A stretch of 64,000 nt of DNA from NCBI GenBank assembly GCA_963665085.2, contig CAXXXS010000001.1, positions 3,596,001 to 3,660,000 on the forward strand, written 5' to 3'. Positions within the stretch are counted from its first letter, which is position 1. Each line of letters starts with the position of its first letter. Source of the DNA: G963665085 sp963665085 (GTDB lineage Bacteria > Bacteroidota > Bacteroidia > Bacteroidales > JAAAOM01). A program made the position numbers and the translations under genes. A model generated the notes under the pieces. That model did not search any database and was not told the origin of the DNA. It saw nothing but the letters and a program-made list of their open reading frames with translations. Of the stretch, positions 1 through 9,317 are shown in pieces.

Positions 1-370
1 TAAAGATATTCCATCAGAAAAAGAGACAGAAGTTGATAATAAGGAGAATATATCAGAAAACGAAGCGGGTGTTTTACAAAATACAGAAAAAAAGAAAGCT
101 TTACTTATTGAGAGCGAAGACTTATCCACTTATCTTGCATGGAAAGATAATATGTTAGTGTTTAAGGATATCGCTATTTCAGAAATAATAAATGATTTAG
201 AAAGGAAATATAATATTCATATTCAAGTGGAAGACAAAAGAATAGGAGATTTCAAATTTACAGGAAAGTTTACAGTTGAAACACCTGAACAGGCTATAAA
301 GATAATTTGTGTTGCAACGAAGATTGGATATGAAATAGAAAAGGATAACGTGTTACTAAAAATGAATTAA
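1..370 (+). CDS. FecR-type anti-sigma factor, C-terminal fragment (cut by window edge)
   Basis: The frame is open from base 2 to the stop at 368-370, so this is the end of a gene that begins outside the window. The C-terminal part reads YLAWKDNMLVFKDI, then LERKYNIHIQVEDKRI, FKFTGKF and the TPEQAIKII segment. This is the DUF4974 domain that ends FecR-like anti-sigma factors in Bacteroidota, and it matches the ends of the two complete FecR proteins further right. In the family, an inner-membrane FecR protein senses the N-terminal domain of its cognate TonB receptor through the periplasm and controls an ECF sigma factor. The partner here is presumably the SusC gene starting at 559. The sigma gene is probably upstream, outside the window. 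Confidence 0.85.
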   Translation, partial: KDIPSEKETEVDNKENISENEAGVLQNTEKKKALLIESEDLSTYLAWKDNMLVFKDIAISEIINDLERKYNIHIQVEDKRIGDFKFTGKFTVETPEQAIKIICVATKIGYEIEKDNVLLKMN

Positions 371-406
371 ACTATAATATTAATTGCTAAAAATAAAACG
401 TAACTT

Positions 407-471
407 ATGGAGAAAACTTAACAGGAGAATTTGGATTTATAAATAAATGGGGAATGCTACCAACATCCCCC
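407..471 (+). promoter_or_regulatory. Structured leader of SusC 1: tiny ORF and hairpin
   Basis: Between the FecR stop and the susC start lie a four-codon frame (MEKT, 407-421) and a hairpin at 449-470. The hairpin is GGGG, bulged A, ATG, loop CTACCAA, then CATCCCC. The same ATG...CAT core inside a G/C stem recurs in the leader of the third susC (32378-32401). It could be an attenuator, a processing site between the anti-sigma and susC messages, or a weak terminator. The sequence does not decide between these. Confidence 0.4.
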
Positions 472-558
472 AAATTATCTTTTTTTAATAATAAAAGCTT
501 ATCTGTAAGCTGGTCACTGTCAGAAAGCTTTTTTACTAACATTTAACATTTCAAAAAT

Positions 559-3500
559 ATGAAAAAAATAAGAAAACTAAAGTTTTATGGGAATATTATA
601 TCCCGTAACAAAACTCTTTTAACTATGAAATTAATTATTTTACTATTAACGATTAATTTTTTGCAGATTTCAGCGAGTGTTTATTCCCAGAATAACTCAT
701 TTAAGGTTGAAGAAACAAAGCTAACTCTGCAAGATGCAATAAAAACAATTGAGGAACAGACAAATTATCGAGTTGCATATAGTGCTACATTTGTTGATCA
801 ACAAACATTTGTGAATTTTAAGCAACAGGAAAATACAATTGATTCTTTTCTTGAAGATGTTGTTGAAGAGATTGGAATTGGTTACCTGGTATTGGATAAT
901 AATGTAATTGTATTAACGGATAAAGAAAGTAAATTATACAAACAGGATGTTGTTGTAAAGGGAATTGTTAAAGATGCAACAGGAGCTCCTCTACCAGGTG
1001 TTAATATTGTTGAAAAAGGAACTGTAAATGGTACAATAACAAATATAGATGGAGAATATTCTTTAAGCGTTTCAAGTCCTGATGCAGTATTATCATTTTC
1101 ATTTGTTGGATTTCTAACAGAAGATGTAGCGATAGGAGGTCAAACAACTATTGATATAACATTAGTTGAAGATATTCAATCATTAGACGAAGTAGTTGTT
1201 GTTGGATACGGTTCTCAATCAAAAAGAACAGTAACTGGTTCAATTCAATCTGTAGGTTCAGAAGATTTAGCAGATATGCCTGTTACAACTACAGCTCAAA
1301 AGTTACAAGGTAAACTTTCCGGGGTACAGATTAATCAAACAACAGGTAGACCTGGAGAGGGAATGAAAATTCGTGTCCGAGGCCAGGCTTCATTAACAGC
1401 AGGAAATGATCCTTTATATGTAGTTGATGGTTTCCCAATTACAGGAGATATAAGCTCTATTAACCCTAACGAAATAGAAAGTATTTCCGTTCTTAAAGAT
1501 GCTTCTTCAGCAGCACTTTATGGTTCAAGAGCAGCAAATGGTGTTGTTTTGGTTACTACAAAACATGGTAAATTAGGAAAAACTTCTGTTTCACTGGCAT
1601 CAAATTTTGCTTGGCAAGCTATACCAGAGAGAGGCCGTCCTGAGATGATGAATGCACAGGAATTTGCACAATTTAGAAAAGAACATTATGAAGATCTAGG
1701 AGTAGAAGTTCCTGAAATATGGCAAAATCCTGAACAATATGGAGAAGGTTCTGATTTTTATGATGCTTTGTTACAAGTAGCTCCTATGCAAGATTATAAC
1801 TTAAGTTTTAGTACAAGTAATGATAATTTCAGGACTACTGCTGTTGTTGGTTATTTAACACAAGAAGGAGCCATTATTAATTCAGATTACGATAGATATT
1901 CACTACGTATCAATTCTGATTTCCAGGCTTCAAAAAAAATAAAAACAGGATTTAGTTTAGCTCCAACATATTCTATTTCAAATTCTCCAAGTACAGATGG
2001 AATTAACTGGGGTGGAGGTCTTATAAGTAATGCTTTATCTGTATGGCCAATATTTGATTATGAAAATGAAGATGGAACAATACCTCAGAATTTTTCTGCA
2101 GAAGGTTCAACTTTTGCAAACCCATATTGGTCTGCTCAAGCTATTACAAACGAAACAAAAAATATGAGACTATTAGCAAATTCTTTTGTAGAGTACGAAC
2201 CTATTGAAGGATTAGTTTTAAAGACTACTTTTAATTTCGAGCATTCAAACAGAAAGTCAAATTATATAAGTCCATCTACTGTAGGAGCTACCACTCCAAC
2301 AAGGGCATCTGCAGAAATCAATAACAGGGCTTACAGTTCCTGGTTAAATGAGAATACTGCTACCTATAAAAAATCATTCGGAGATCATAATTTTGATTTA
2401 TTAGGAGGTATGACTATTCAAAAGTATGAATCTACCAGAGAGAAAATTTCATACGTAGGATTTGCAGATGATAGGGTCCCAACAATTGAGGCTGCTCAAG
2501 ATGTAGATAGAAGTGCATATTGGTTAACAGGAGAACCCGGTACACTTAATGATATCCAGGAATGGAGCATGATGTCTTACCTGGCACGTATAAATTATAA
2601 TTATAAAAACAGATATCTATTATCAGTTGCAGTACGTTCTGATGGTTCTTCCCGATTTGGTGAAGATAACAGATGGGGTACTTTCCCTTCAGCATCAATC
2701 GGATGGATTGTTTCTGAAGAAAACTTCCTGAAAGATGTTAAGATGCTTTCTTTGTTTAAGTTACGTGGTTCATATGGAGTAGTAGGTAATAACAACATTG
2801 GTAATTATACTCAATATGCAACTGTTTCTGCTGGTTTAAATAATTACAATGCAATTTTTGGTAATGAATTGCATAGTGGAAGTATGCAAACTGCTTTACC
2901 AAATTCAACTTTAACATGGGAGCAAACATCGGAAATAGACTTTGGTTTTGATGCAGGATTTTTTGATTCAAGAATTAATCTTACATATGATTACTATAAC
3001 AGAACAACTACCAGTTTACTTTATAGTGTTAGTGTAGCACAAGAATCTGGCTATAGTTCATTTATGGCAAATGTTGGAGAATTACAATTCTGGGGACATG
3101 AATTTATTATAAATACTAAAAACCTTGTAGGTGAATTTAGTTGGGAAACATCATTCAATATTTCTTTTACTGATAATAAGGTAAATGCACTTTCTGGTAA
3201 TACAGACAGGATTTATAGTGGATTATTTGATTCAAACATAACAAAAGTTGGAGATAAAGTAGGTCTTTTATATGGTATGGTTTGGGACGGAGTTTATGAC
3301 AATCAGGATGAGTATGATAACAGTCCGAAAGCTGTTGCCTCTGAGGTTGGAACAATTAAGTATAAAGATGTTAACGGCGATGGTGTAATAACACAAGGTG
3401 GTGATGATGATGACAGAACAGTTATAGGTGATCCAACTCCGGATTTCACTTACGGTATCACAAATAATTTTGCGTATAAGAATTTCGACTTATCTGTTGT

Positions 3501-3945
3501 TATGTCAGGTTCTTATGGTCATGATTTAATTACATGGAATGATCAGTCTTTAGCTAATCTTGATGGTAATTATAATGTTTATAAAGACATAGCTAACAGA
3601 TGGCGTTCTGAGGATAATCCCGGAGATGGAAGATATGGTAAATCAACTTCAGGAACCGCAAATGAAAGAGACTGGGTTAGCTCAAGATTTGTTAGTGATG
3701 CAAGTTTTATGACTATTAAAAACGTTACATTAGGATATTCTCTATCTACTAAGAAAATAAACAATTTACGCGTTTTTATGAGTGTACAGCAGTTGTATAC
3801 ATTCACAAAATATAGAGGGGTAAACCCAGAGTCTGGAAACTCTTTCTATCAAGGGAATTCAACAAGTGCTTTAACGCTTGGTGGTGATTTTGGAAGTTAT
3901 CCTGTTCCAAGAACAATTTCATTTGGGATTAATGTTAATTTCTAA
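559..3945 (+). CDS. SusC/RagA-family TonB-dependent outer-membrane transporter with STN domain
   Basis: This is an outer-membrane importer for oligosaccharides, energised by TonB and working with the SusD lipoprotein encoded next. The protein is 1128 aa. A long n-region of about 22 residues precedes MKLIILLLTINFLQISAS, with likely cleavage after the SVYSQ around residue 44. An STN domain (about 48-120) is followed by a carboxypeptidase-regulatory-like beta-sandwich (about 132-205, LPGVNIVEKGTVNGT), the DEVVVVGYG TonB-box segment (about 210-218), a plug (LYVVDGFPI, ISVLKDASSAALYGSRAANGV) and a barrel ending ISFGINVNF. An STN domain marks transporters that also signal to a FecR anti-sigma factor, and one lies directly upstream. 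The specific ligand is unknown. Confidence 0.95.
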   Translation: MKKIRKLKFYGNIISRNKTLLTMKLIILLLTINFLQISASVYSQNNSFKVEETKLTLQDAIKTIEEQTNYRVAYSATFVDQQTFVNFKQQENTIDSFLEDVVEEIGIGYLVLDNNVIVLTDKESKLYKQDVVVKGIVKDATGAPLPGVNIVEKGTVNGTITNIDGEYSLSVSSPDAVLSFSFVGFLTEDVAIGGQTTIDITLVEDIQSLDEVVVVGYGSQSKRTVTGSIQSVGSEDLADMPVTTTAQKLQGKLSGVQINQTTGRPGEGMKIRVRGQASLTAGNDPLYVVDGFPITGDISSINPNEIESISVLKDASSAALYGSRAANGVVLVTTKHGKLGKTSVSLASNFAWQAIPERGRPEMMNAQEFAQFRKEHYEDLGVEVPEIWQNPEQYGEGSDFYDALLQVAPMQDYNLSFSTSNDNFRTTAVVGYLTQEGAIINSDYDRYSLRINSDFQASKKIKTGFSLAPTYSISNSPSTDGINWGGGLISNALSVWPIFDYENEDGTIPQNFSAEGSTFANPYWSAQAITNETKNMRLLANSFVEYEPIEGLVLKTTFNFEHSNRKSNYISPSTVGATTPTRASAEINNRAYSSWLNENTATYKKSFGDHNFDLLGGMTIQKYESTREKISYVGFADDRVPTIEAAQDVDRSAYWLTGEPGTLNDIQEWSMMSYLARINYNYKNRYLLSVAVRSDGSSRFGEDNRWGTFPSASIGWIVSEENFLKDVKMLSLFKLRGSYGVVGNNNIGNYTQYATVSAGLNNYNAIFGNELHSGSMQTALPNSTLTWEQTSEIDFGFDAGFFDSRINLTYDYYNRTTTSLLYSVSVAQESGYSSFMANVGELQFWGHEFIINTKNLVGEFSWETSFNISFTDNKVNALSGNTDRIYSGLFDSNITKVGDKVGLLYGMVWDGVYDNQDEYDNSPKAVASEVGTIKYKDVNGDGVITQGGDDDDRTVIGDPTPDFTYGITNNFAYKNFDLSVVMSGSYGHDLITWNDQSLANLDGNYNVYKDIANRWRSEDNPGDGRYGKSTSGTANERDWVSSRFVSDASFMTIKNVTLGYSLSTKKINNLRVFMSVQQLYTFTKYRGVNPESGNSFYQGNSTSALTLGGDFGSYPVPRTISFGINVNF

Positions 3946-4032
3946 TAACTGAGACAATTATTATTAACGAACATGAATAATATTAAAATTTTGACATTCA
4001 ATTTTTTAAAGTTATTTACAAAAAATATTTAC

Positions 4033-5571
4033 ATGAAAAATAAAATAATATTATTTGGAATTTTAAGTGTATTCCTTGCATCATGTGGAGAAGATTTTCT
4101 AACACTTCCTTCACAGACATCTTTAACAGATGATATATATTTTGAAACTCAATCAGACTTAGAGTCTGCTGTTAATGCTGTTTATGCGCCTTTAAGAGAG
4201 TTGTATACAGGATCATCAGCAACAAGTAATGGTGCTAATGCAGCATATATTATGGGAGAATTACATTCTGATAATGCACGTTATGTTATTAATCCAATAT
4301 TTAGGGCAACTCTCAATCAGGAACATGTTGCCGATTTTATACAGGAAGCTTCAAATTCTGTATCTACGTTTAAATATCAACAAAACTATGTAACAATTGC
4401 CTATGCGAATAAAGTTATTGCTACTGTAGAAGATGTTGAGTTTGATAGTGATTTTGCGAAAAATAATGTAAAAGGACAAGCACTTTGTTTAAGGGCCTTC
4501 TCATATTTTGATTTAGTGCAGTATTTTGGTTCTATACCTTTACATTTAGATCCGGTAACTACCTTAGACGAGACAGCTCTTCCTCTTTCTGAGGTTAGTG
4601 CTGTATATACTCAAATTATTGCTGATTTAACAAGTGCGATTGATTTACTTCCAGTTAGAAGTCAACAACCTAATTTAGGTAGGGTTACCAAAGGAACTGC
4701 GCAAATGATATTAGCGAATGTTTACATGGTTCAAAAGAATTATGCTGCAGCTGAGACTTTACTTAAATCAATAGTTGAATCAGGAGAATATTCACTTATG
4801 GATGATTACGCTTCTGTTTTTAATCCTGTAAATAAAAATAACAGTGAATCAATATTCGAGATACAATATCGTGAAGGAACCGATGGATATAGCAGTACAT
4901 TTATTTATGGAATGTTACCCTATCCAATGGAAGCAGACACAATTTTTAAATTAACACAGGTTACAAACCCACAACCATTATCTGGAGGAGAATCTTTAAA
5001 TGCTCCATCTCCGGATATGATTGCTGCATATGAAGAAGGTGATGTGAGATTTGATGCTACAATAGATTTTACTTCAGTAATTAATGGGACCAGGTATCCA
5101 TTCTGCAAAAAGTATCTACACCCTCATACATTACAAGGAAGTACAAATGATAACTGGCCTGTTTACCGTTATGCAGAAGTTTTATTGTTCTTAGCTGAAG
5201 CAATCAATGAACAAGGAAAATCTGTGAGTGAGGCATTATCATATATTAACGATCCTGTAGGTGCCAGTTCTGTAAGTATACGAGATAGAGCAGGTTTAGC
5301 TCCTGTTGTTGCTTCAAATCAACAAGAGCTTCGTGATGCTATTGCACATGAGAGAAGAATTGAGTTAGCATTCGAAAATAAACGTTGGTTAGATTTAGTT
5401 AGAACAGATAAAGCTGATGAAGTAATGTCAGCTTATGGACAAAAAATTAAAGCGAACCCTTCCGATTACTATTTCCCAGCAGGATATACTCCATCTGAAT
5501 CAGCTTTCAGTACAATTGATTTAGTATGGCCATTACCTGCTGCAGAAGCATTATATAGTCCATATTTTTAA
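4033..5571 (+). CDS. SusD/RagB-family outer-membrane glycan-binding lipoprotein
   Basis: This is the surface glycan-binding lid for the SusC upstream. I start it at 4033, where MKNKIILFGILSVFLASC gives a lipoprotein signal with the lipid-modified Cys at residue 18. An in-frame ATG at 3973 would add 20 residues ahead of the signal and looks unlikely. The mature N-terminus GEDFLTLPSQTSLTDDIYFETQSDLESAVNAVY is typical of SusD. The middle carries TPR-like helices (ALCLRAFSYFDLVQYFGSIPL), and the C-terminus has the RHE-type helix AIAHERRIELAFENKRWLDLVR and ends near the usual length (512 aa). It is co-directional with and close to SusC, so the two are almost certainly co-transcribed. Confidence 0.93.
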   Translation: MKNKIILFGILSVFLASCGEDFLTLPSQTSLTDDIYFETQSDLESAVNAVYAPLRELYTGSSATSNGANAAYIMGELHSDNARYVINPIFRATLNQEHVADFIQEASNSVSTFKYQQNYVTIAYANKVIATVEDVEFDSDFAKNNVKGQALCLRAFSYFDLVQYFGSIPLHLDPVTTLDETALPLSEVSAVYTQIIADLTSAIDLLPVRSQQPNLGRVTKGTAQMILANVYMVQKNYAAAETLLKSIVESGEYSLMDDYASVFNPVNKNNSESIFEIQYREGTDGYSSTFIYGMLPYPMEADTIFKLTQVTNPQPLSGGESLNAPSPDMIAAYEEGDVRFDATIDFTSVINGTRYPFCKKYLHPHTLQGSTNDNWPVYRYAEVLLFLAEAINEQGKSVSEALSYINDPVGASSVSIRDRAGLAPVVASNQQELRDAIAHERRIELAFENKRWLDLVRTDKADEVMSAYGQKIKANPSDYYFPAGYTPSESAFSTIDLVWPLPAAEALYSPYF

Positions 5572-5614
5572 AGAATTAATTATGTCTAATTAAAGACCAG
5601 AAACACAATTTCTT

Positions 5615-5663
5615 AAAGACTGTTTTGCAATGTTACTCAAGTAGATTTGCAGACAGTCTTTTT
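5615..5663 (+). terminator. Rho-independent-type terminator after SusD 1
   Basis: A perfect 9-bp stem, AAAGACTGT (5615-5623) with ACAGTCTTT (5653-5661), encloses a 29-base loop and runs directly into a T tract. It lies 44 bases after the SusD stop and could end or attenuate the susCD message before the GH106 gene. Confidence 0.6.
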
Positions 5664-5792
5664 AAGCTTTTAATTAAAAAAAGACAAAAACTACAGTTCA
5701 ATTAATTTTTAATAATAGGATTAAACTATTATTTGCTAATACATAGTTAAGGATAAAAAACACTGGAATTGAAACTACTTAAAACCTCATAT

Positions 5793-8700
5793 ATGAAAAA
5801 ATTATTATTTAAGTTGAATAGATATTTTTATCTGCTATCAATATTTTTTGTTGGTGTATTAAGTCAACAATGTAACGAACCTCAGGTTTCGACAAAACAA
5901 ACCAGATCAAACCTTGAAGAAAATTTTATTAGTCCTCCGAATGAATCAAAACCTCGTGTTTGGTGGCATTGGATGAATGGAAATGTTACCAAAGAAGGAA
6001 TTCGTGCAGATCTTGAATGGATGCACAGAGTAGGAATTGGAGGGTTCCAAAATTTTGATGCCGGATTAAATAGTCCACAAGTTGTTGATAAGCGACTAAT
6101 TTATATGACTCCGGAATGGAAAGATGCTTTCAAATTTACAACCAACTTAGCCGATTCACTGAATCTGGAAATGGCAATTGCAGGTTCACCGGGTTGGAGT
6201 GAGAGTGGTGGCCCATGGGTAAAACCGGAGCAAGCCATGAAAAAATATGTGTGGAGTGAAATAAGGGTAAAAGGCGGAGAACCATTTAATGGTATATTGC
6301 CCCAGCCTCCATCCGTATCAGGCCCATTCCAGAATCTTCCTATGTCAGGAGGTTTAATGGGAGAACATTCTGAAAGCACTGTTCCGAATTATTATTCAGA
6401 TGTTGCTGTATTTGCTTACCGATTACCAAAAGCAGATTTGTCATTAGAAGATTTAAATCCAAAGATTACCTCTAGTGGAGGTGAGTTTACGCTAACTCAA
6501 TTAACCGATGGCGATCTTGTTAAAACTTCAACTCTTCCTGAAGCACAAACCTCATGGATACAATATGAGTTTACTGAGCCTGTAACAATGCAGGCCATTA
6601 CACTTGTTGGAGGCGGCGCAGGAAATATGTTTATGGGAGGTGGCCCAATTCGTACTTTAAGTGCGAGTATAGATGGAAAGAAATTTACAAAAATTATAGA
6701 TATTCAATCCGGCTCTGTTAGTGAAACAACATTGACTTTCTCTCCAACAGAAGCAAAAATTTTTAGAGTTACCTGGGAAAAACAATCCGTAAGAATGGAT
6801 CCTGCCCTTTCAGGGATGATGGGATTTGGCCCCCCTCCAGCACCTAAAGGAATTCAGGTAGCTGAATTTGTATTGCATGGCGGAGGAATAGTAAACCGTT
6901 TTGAAGATAAAGCAGCTTTCTCTGGAGCTACTGATTTATATGAAGTTTTTACTCCTGAAGTAACTTCAGAATCTGTAGTTGATAAGAATAACGTTATAGA
7001 ACTTACATCTTTAATGCAATCTGATGGAACATTAAACTGGACTCCGGAAGATGGAGATTGGAAAATTGTTCGATTTGGTTTCTCATTAACCGGACATCAG
7101 AATGGCCCAGCATCTCCTGAAGCAACAGGTTTAGAAGTTGATAAATTAAATGCTGAACATGTTGAAGCATATTTTACTAATTACCTTGATCAATACAAAG
7201 ATGCAACGGGTGGATTAATGGGAGAGAGAGGGTTACAATATGTAATTACTGATAGCTGGGAAGCCGGGACACAAAACTGGACTGATGAAATGATAACAGA
7301 GTTCAAAAATAGACGAGGTTATGATATACTTCCATGGATGCCGGTTTTAACAGGTCATATTGTAGAAAGTGCTGAAGCAAGTGATAAGTTTTTATGGGAT
7401 TTTAGAAAAACGCTGGCTGATTTGGTCGTTGAGAATCATTATGATCTTCTTACTACTTTATTAAAAGAACGCAACATGGGGCGTTATTCAGAATCTCATG
7501 AAGCCCGGCGGGCATTTATTGGTGATGGAATGGAAGTGAAGAAAACAGCTGATGTTCCTATGGGAGCTGGTTGGACTCCCGGAGGATTTGGTGGTAATGA
7601 AGGTGGATTTGCCTCTGTTTACCAGGCTGATATCAAAGAGTCTTCATCGGTAGCTCATTTATATGGACAAAAATATGTTGCTGCAGAATCATTAACAGCA
7701 ATGGGATCTGATTGGGCATGGTCTCCGGAATTATTAAAACCGATTGCTGATCACTTAATGGCGTGTGGATTAAATCGGTTTGTTATTCATACGTCTGTGC
7801 ATCAACCTTTAATGGATAAGGTTCCCGGAATGAGTTTAGGTCCATTTGGTCAATGGTTCACGCGTAACGAAACATGGGCTGAGCAGGCAACTGCATGGAC
7901 ATCCTACCTGGCACGAAGTTGTTATATGCTACAACAAGGAAAATATGTTGCTGATATAGCATATTATTATGGAGAAGATAATAACATAACAACGCTATTC
8001 AGTAGAATGCGTGGAAGAGATCTTCCCAATATTCCAGAAGGATATAGCTACGACTTTATAAATGCAGATGCTATTGTTAATTGGATTTCTACTGAGGATG
8101 TAAAGATAGTTACACCAACCGGTATGAGTTACAAAGTTCTCGTTCTTGATCCAAACAGTCAGTACATGACTCTTTCAATTCTAAAAAAAATAAAAGAGAT
8201 GGTTGAGGCAGGGGCAACAGTATCGGGTCCAAAACCTATAATGACTCCAAGTCTGAGTGATAGTCCAGAAGAGTTTAATACGATTGTAAATGAACTTTGG
8301 GCAAATGAGAATGGCGTGAATAAAGTTGGTAATGGAAAAGTCTATTCGGGAGTAGATTTAAAAGAGGTATTAAAACAACAAAGTATAATTCCAGATTTAG
8401 ATTACGAAAAACCTAATGAAGATACTGAATTGTTTTTTGTACACAGAAATGTTGATGGAATTGATATTTATTGGGTAAATAACCGGACAGATAAGGATTT
8501 AGATATAAAAACAACATTTAGGGTATCAGGAAAGAAAGCGGAAGTATGGCATCCTGAAACTGGAGTTATTGAGGATGTTTCTTATAATTTCACAAATGAA
8601 ACAACAACAGTTCCTTTGCACTTAACCCCTAATGATGCAGTATTTGTTGTTTTTGCAACAGATACTGAAGAAAACCAATTTGAAATTCCAATTACAGTAG

Positions 8701-9191
8701 AAAAGGAAATTATAGAATTAAAAAGTCCATGGATAGTTAATTTTCAACCAGACAGAGGAGCTCCGGAACAAGTTACATTTAATGAGCTATCAGAATGGAA
8801 TCAAAATGAAGATCTCGGAATTAAATATTTTTCCGGCACAGCAAGCTATAAAAAAACAATTGATGTGAATGAAGAATGGATTTCTGAAAATGATCAGATG
8901 TGGATTGATTTAGGAGAAGTTCAAAATTTAGCAGAGGTCTTTATAAATGGAACGTCTGCAGGTATTGTTTGGAAAAAACCATTTAAAGTAAATATAACAG
9001 ATAAGCTGACTGAAGGAGAAAATGAAATAGAGATTCAGGTTACAAATCTATGGGTTAATAGACTTATTGGGGATCAACAACCCGATATGAAAGAAAAAGT
9101 AACTTTTGTGTCTAATCCATTTTATAAAGCAGATTCTCCATTAAAACCATCTGGATTATTGGGCCCGGTGAAAATTCTGGGAGTGAAATAA
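5793..9191 (+). CDS. GH106-type alpha-L-rhamnosidase (secreted)
   Basis: This enzyme probably removes terminal alpha-L-rhamnose from a complex glycan in the periplasm or at the cell surface. The ATG at 5793 gives MKKLLFKLNRYFYLLSIFF as a signal sequence and a protein of 1132 aa; a TTG 24 bases earlier is less likely. Cys27 follows LSQQ, which is not a clean lipobox, so lipidation is uncertain. The family hallmark PRVWWHWMNGNVTKEGI lies at about residues 54-70, followed by DLEWMHRVGIGGFQNFDAG. A central catalytic region contains DSWEAGTQNWT and RYSESHEARRAF. The C-terminus is a jelly-roll sugar-binding module (WIDLGEVQNLAEVFINGTSAGIVW) like those at the end of GH2/GH106 enzymes. With the GH78 at 13593 it gives module 1 two unrelated rhamnosidase folds. 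Confidence 0.88.
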   Translation: MKKLLFKLNRYFYLLSIFFVGVLSQQCNEPQVSTKQTRSNLEENFISPPNESKPRVWWHWMNGNVTKEGIRADLEWMHRVGIGGFQNFDAGLNSPQVVDKRLIYMTPEWKDAFKFTTNLADSLNLEMAIAGSPGWSESGGPWVKPEQAMKKYVWSEIRVKGGEPFNGILPQPPSVSGPFQNLPMSGGLMGEHSESTVPNYYSDVAVFAYRLPKADLSLEDLNPKITSSGGEFTLTQLTDGDLVKTSTLPEAQTSWIQYEFTEPVTMQAITLVGGGAGNMFMGGGPIRTLSASIDGKKFTKIIDIQSGSVSETTLTFSPTEAKIFRVTWEKQSVRMDPALSGMMGFGPPPAPKGIQVAEFVLHGGGIVNRFEDKAAFSGATDLYEVFTPEVTSESVVDKNNVIELTSLMQSDGTLNWTPEDGDWKIVRFGFSLTGHQNGPASPEATGLEVDKLNAEHVEAYFTNYLDQYKDATGGLMGERGLQYVITDSWEAGTQNWTDEMITEFKNRRGYDILPWMPVLTGHIVESAEASDKFLWDFRKTLADLVVENHYDLLTTLLKERNMGRYSESHEARRAFIGDGMEVKKTADVPMGAGWTPGGFGGNEGGFASVYQADIKESSSVAHLYGQKYVAAESLTAMGSDWAWSPELLKPIADHLMACGLNRFVIHTSVHQPLMDKVPGMSLGPFGQWFTRNETWAEQATAWTSYLARSCYMLQQGKYVADIAYYYGEDNNITTLFSRMRGRDLPNIPEGYSYDFINADAIVNWISTEDVKIVTPTGMSYKVLVLDPNSQYMTLSILKKIKEMVEAGATVSGPKPIMTPSLSDSPEEFNTIVNELWANENGVNKVGNGKVYSGVDLKEVLKQQSIIPDLDYEKPNEDTELFFVHRNVDGIDIYWVNNRTDKDLDIKTTFRVSGKKAEVWHPETGVIEDVSYNFTNETTTVPLHLTPNDAVFVVFATDTEENQFEIPITVEKEIIELKSPWIVNFQPDRGAPEQVTFNELSEWNQNEDLGIKYFSGTASYKKTIDVNEEWISENDQMWIDLGEVQNLAEVFINGTSAGIVWKKPFKVNITDKLTEGENEIEIQVTNLWVNRLIGDQQPDMKEKVTFVSNPFYKADSPLKPSGLLGPVKILGVK

Positions 9192-9230
9192 AATTATATT
9201 TTGATCTGATTACGTGATTATATATTTATT

Positions 9231-9263
9231 TATTCTGGTGGGCTTTGCTTGCCAGAATATTTT
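9231..9263 (+). terminator. Hairpin terminator after GH106
   Basis: TATTCTGG (9231-9238) pairs perfectly with CCAGAATA (9252-9259) around a short loop and is followed by TTTT. It lies 40 bases after the GH106 stop. Confidence 0.5.
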
Positions 9264-9317
9264 AAAATTCAAATTGATATTTATTAAAACAAAACATAAT
9301 ACTTTAAAATTTATCTA

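Noticed and set aside
3973..4032. Upstream ATG for SusD 1
   Set aside because: It would place 20 residues before a standard lipoprotein signal, which would spoil export; the ATG at 4033 is preferred.
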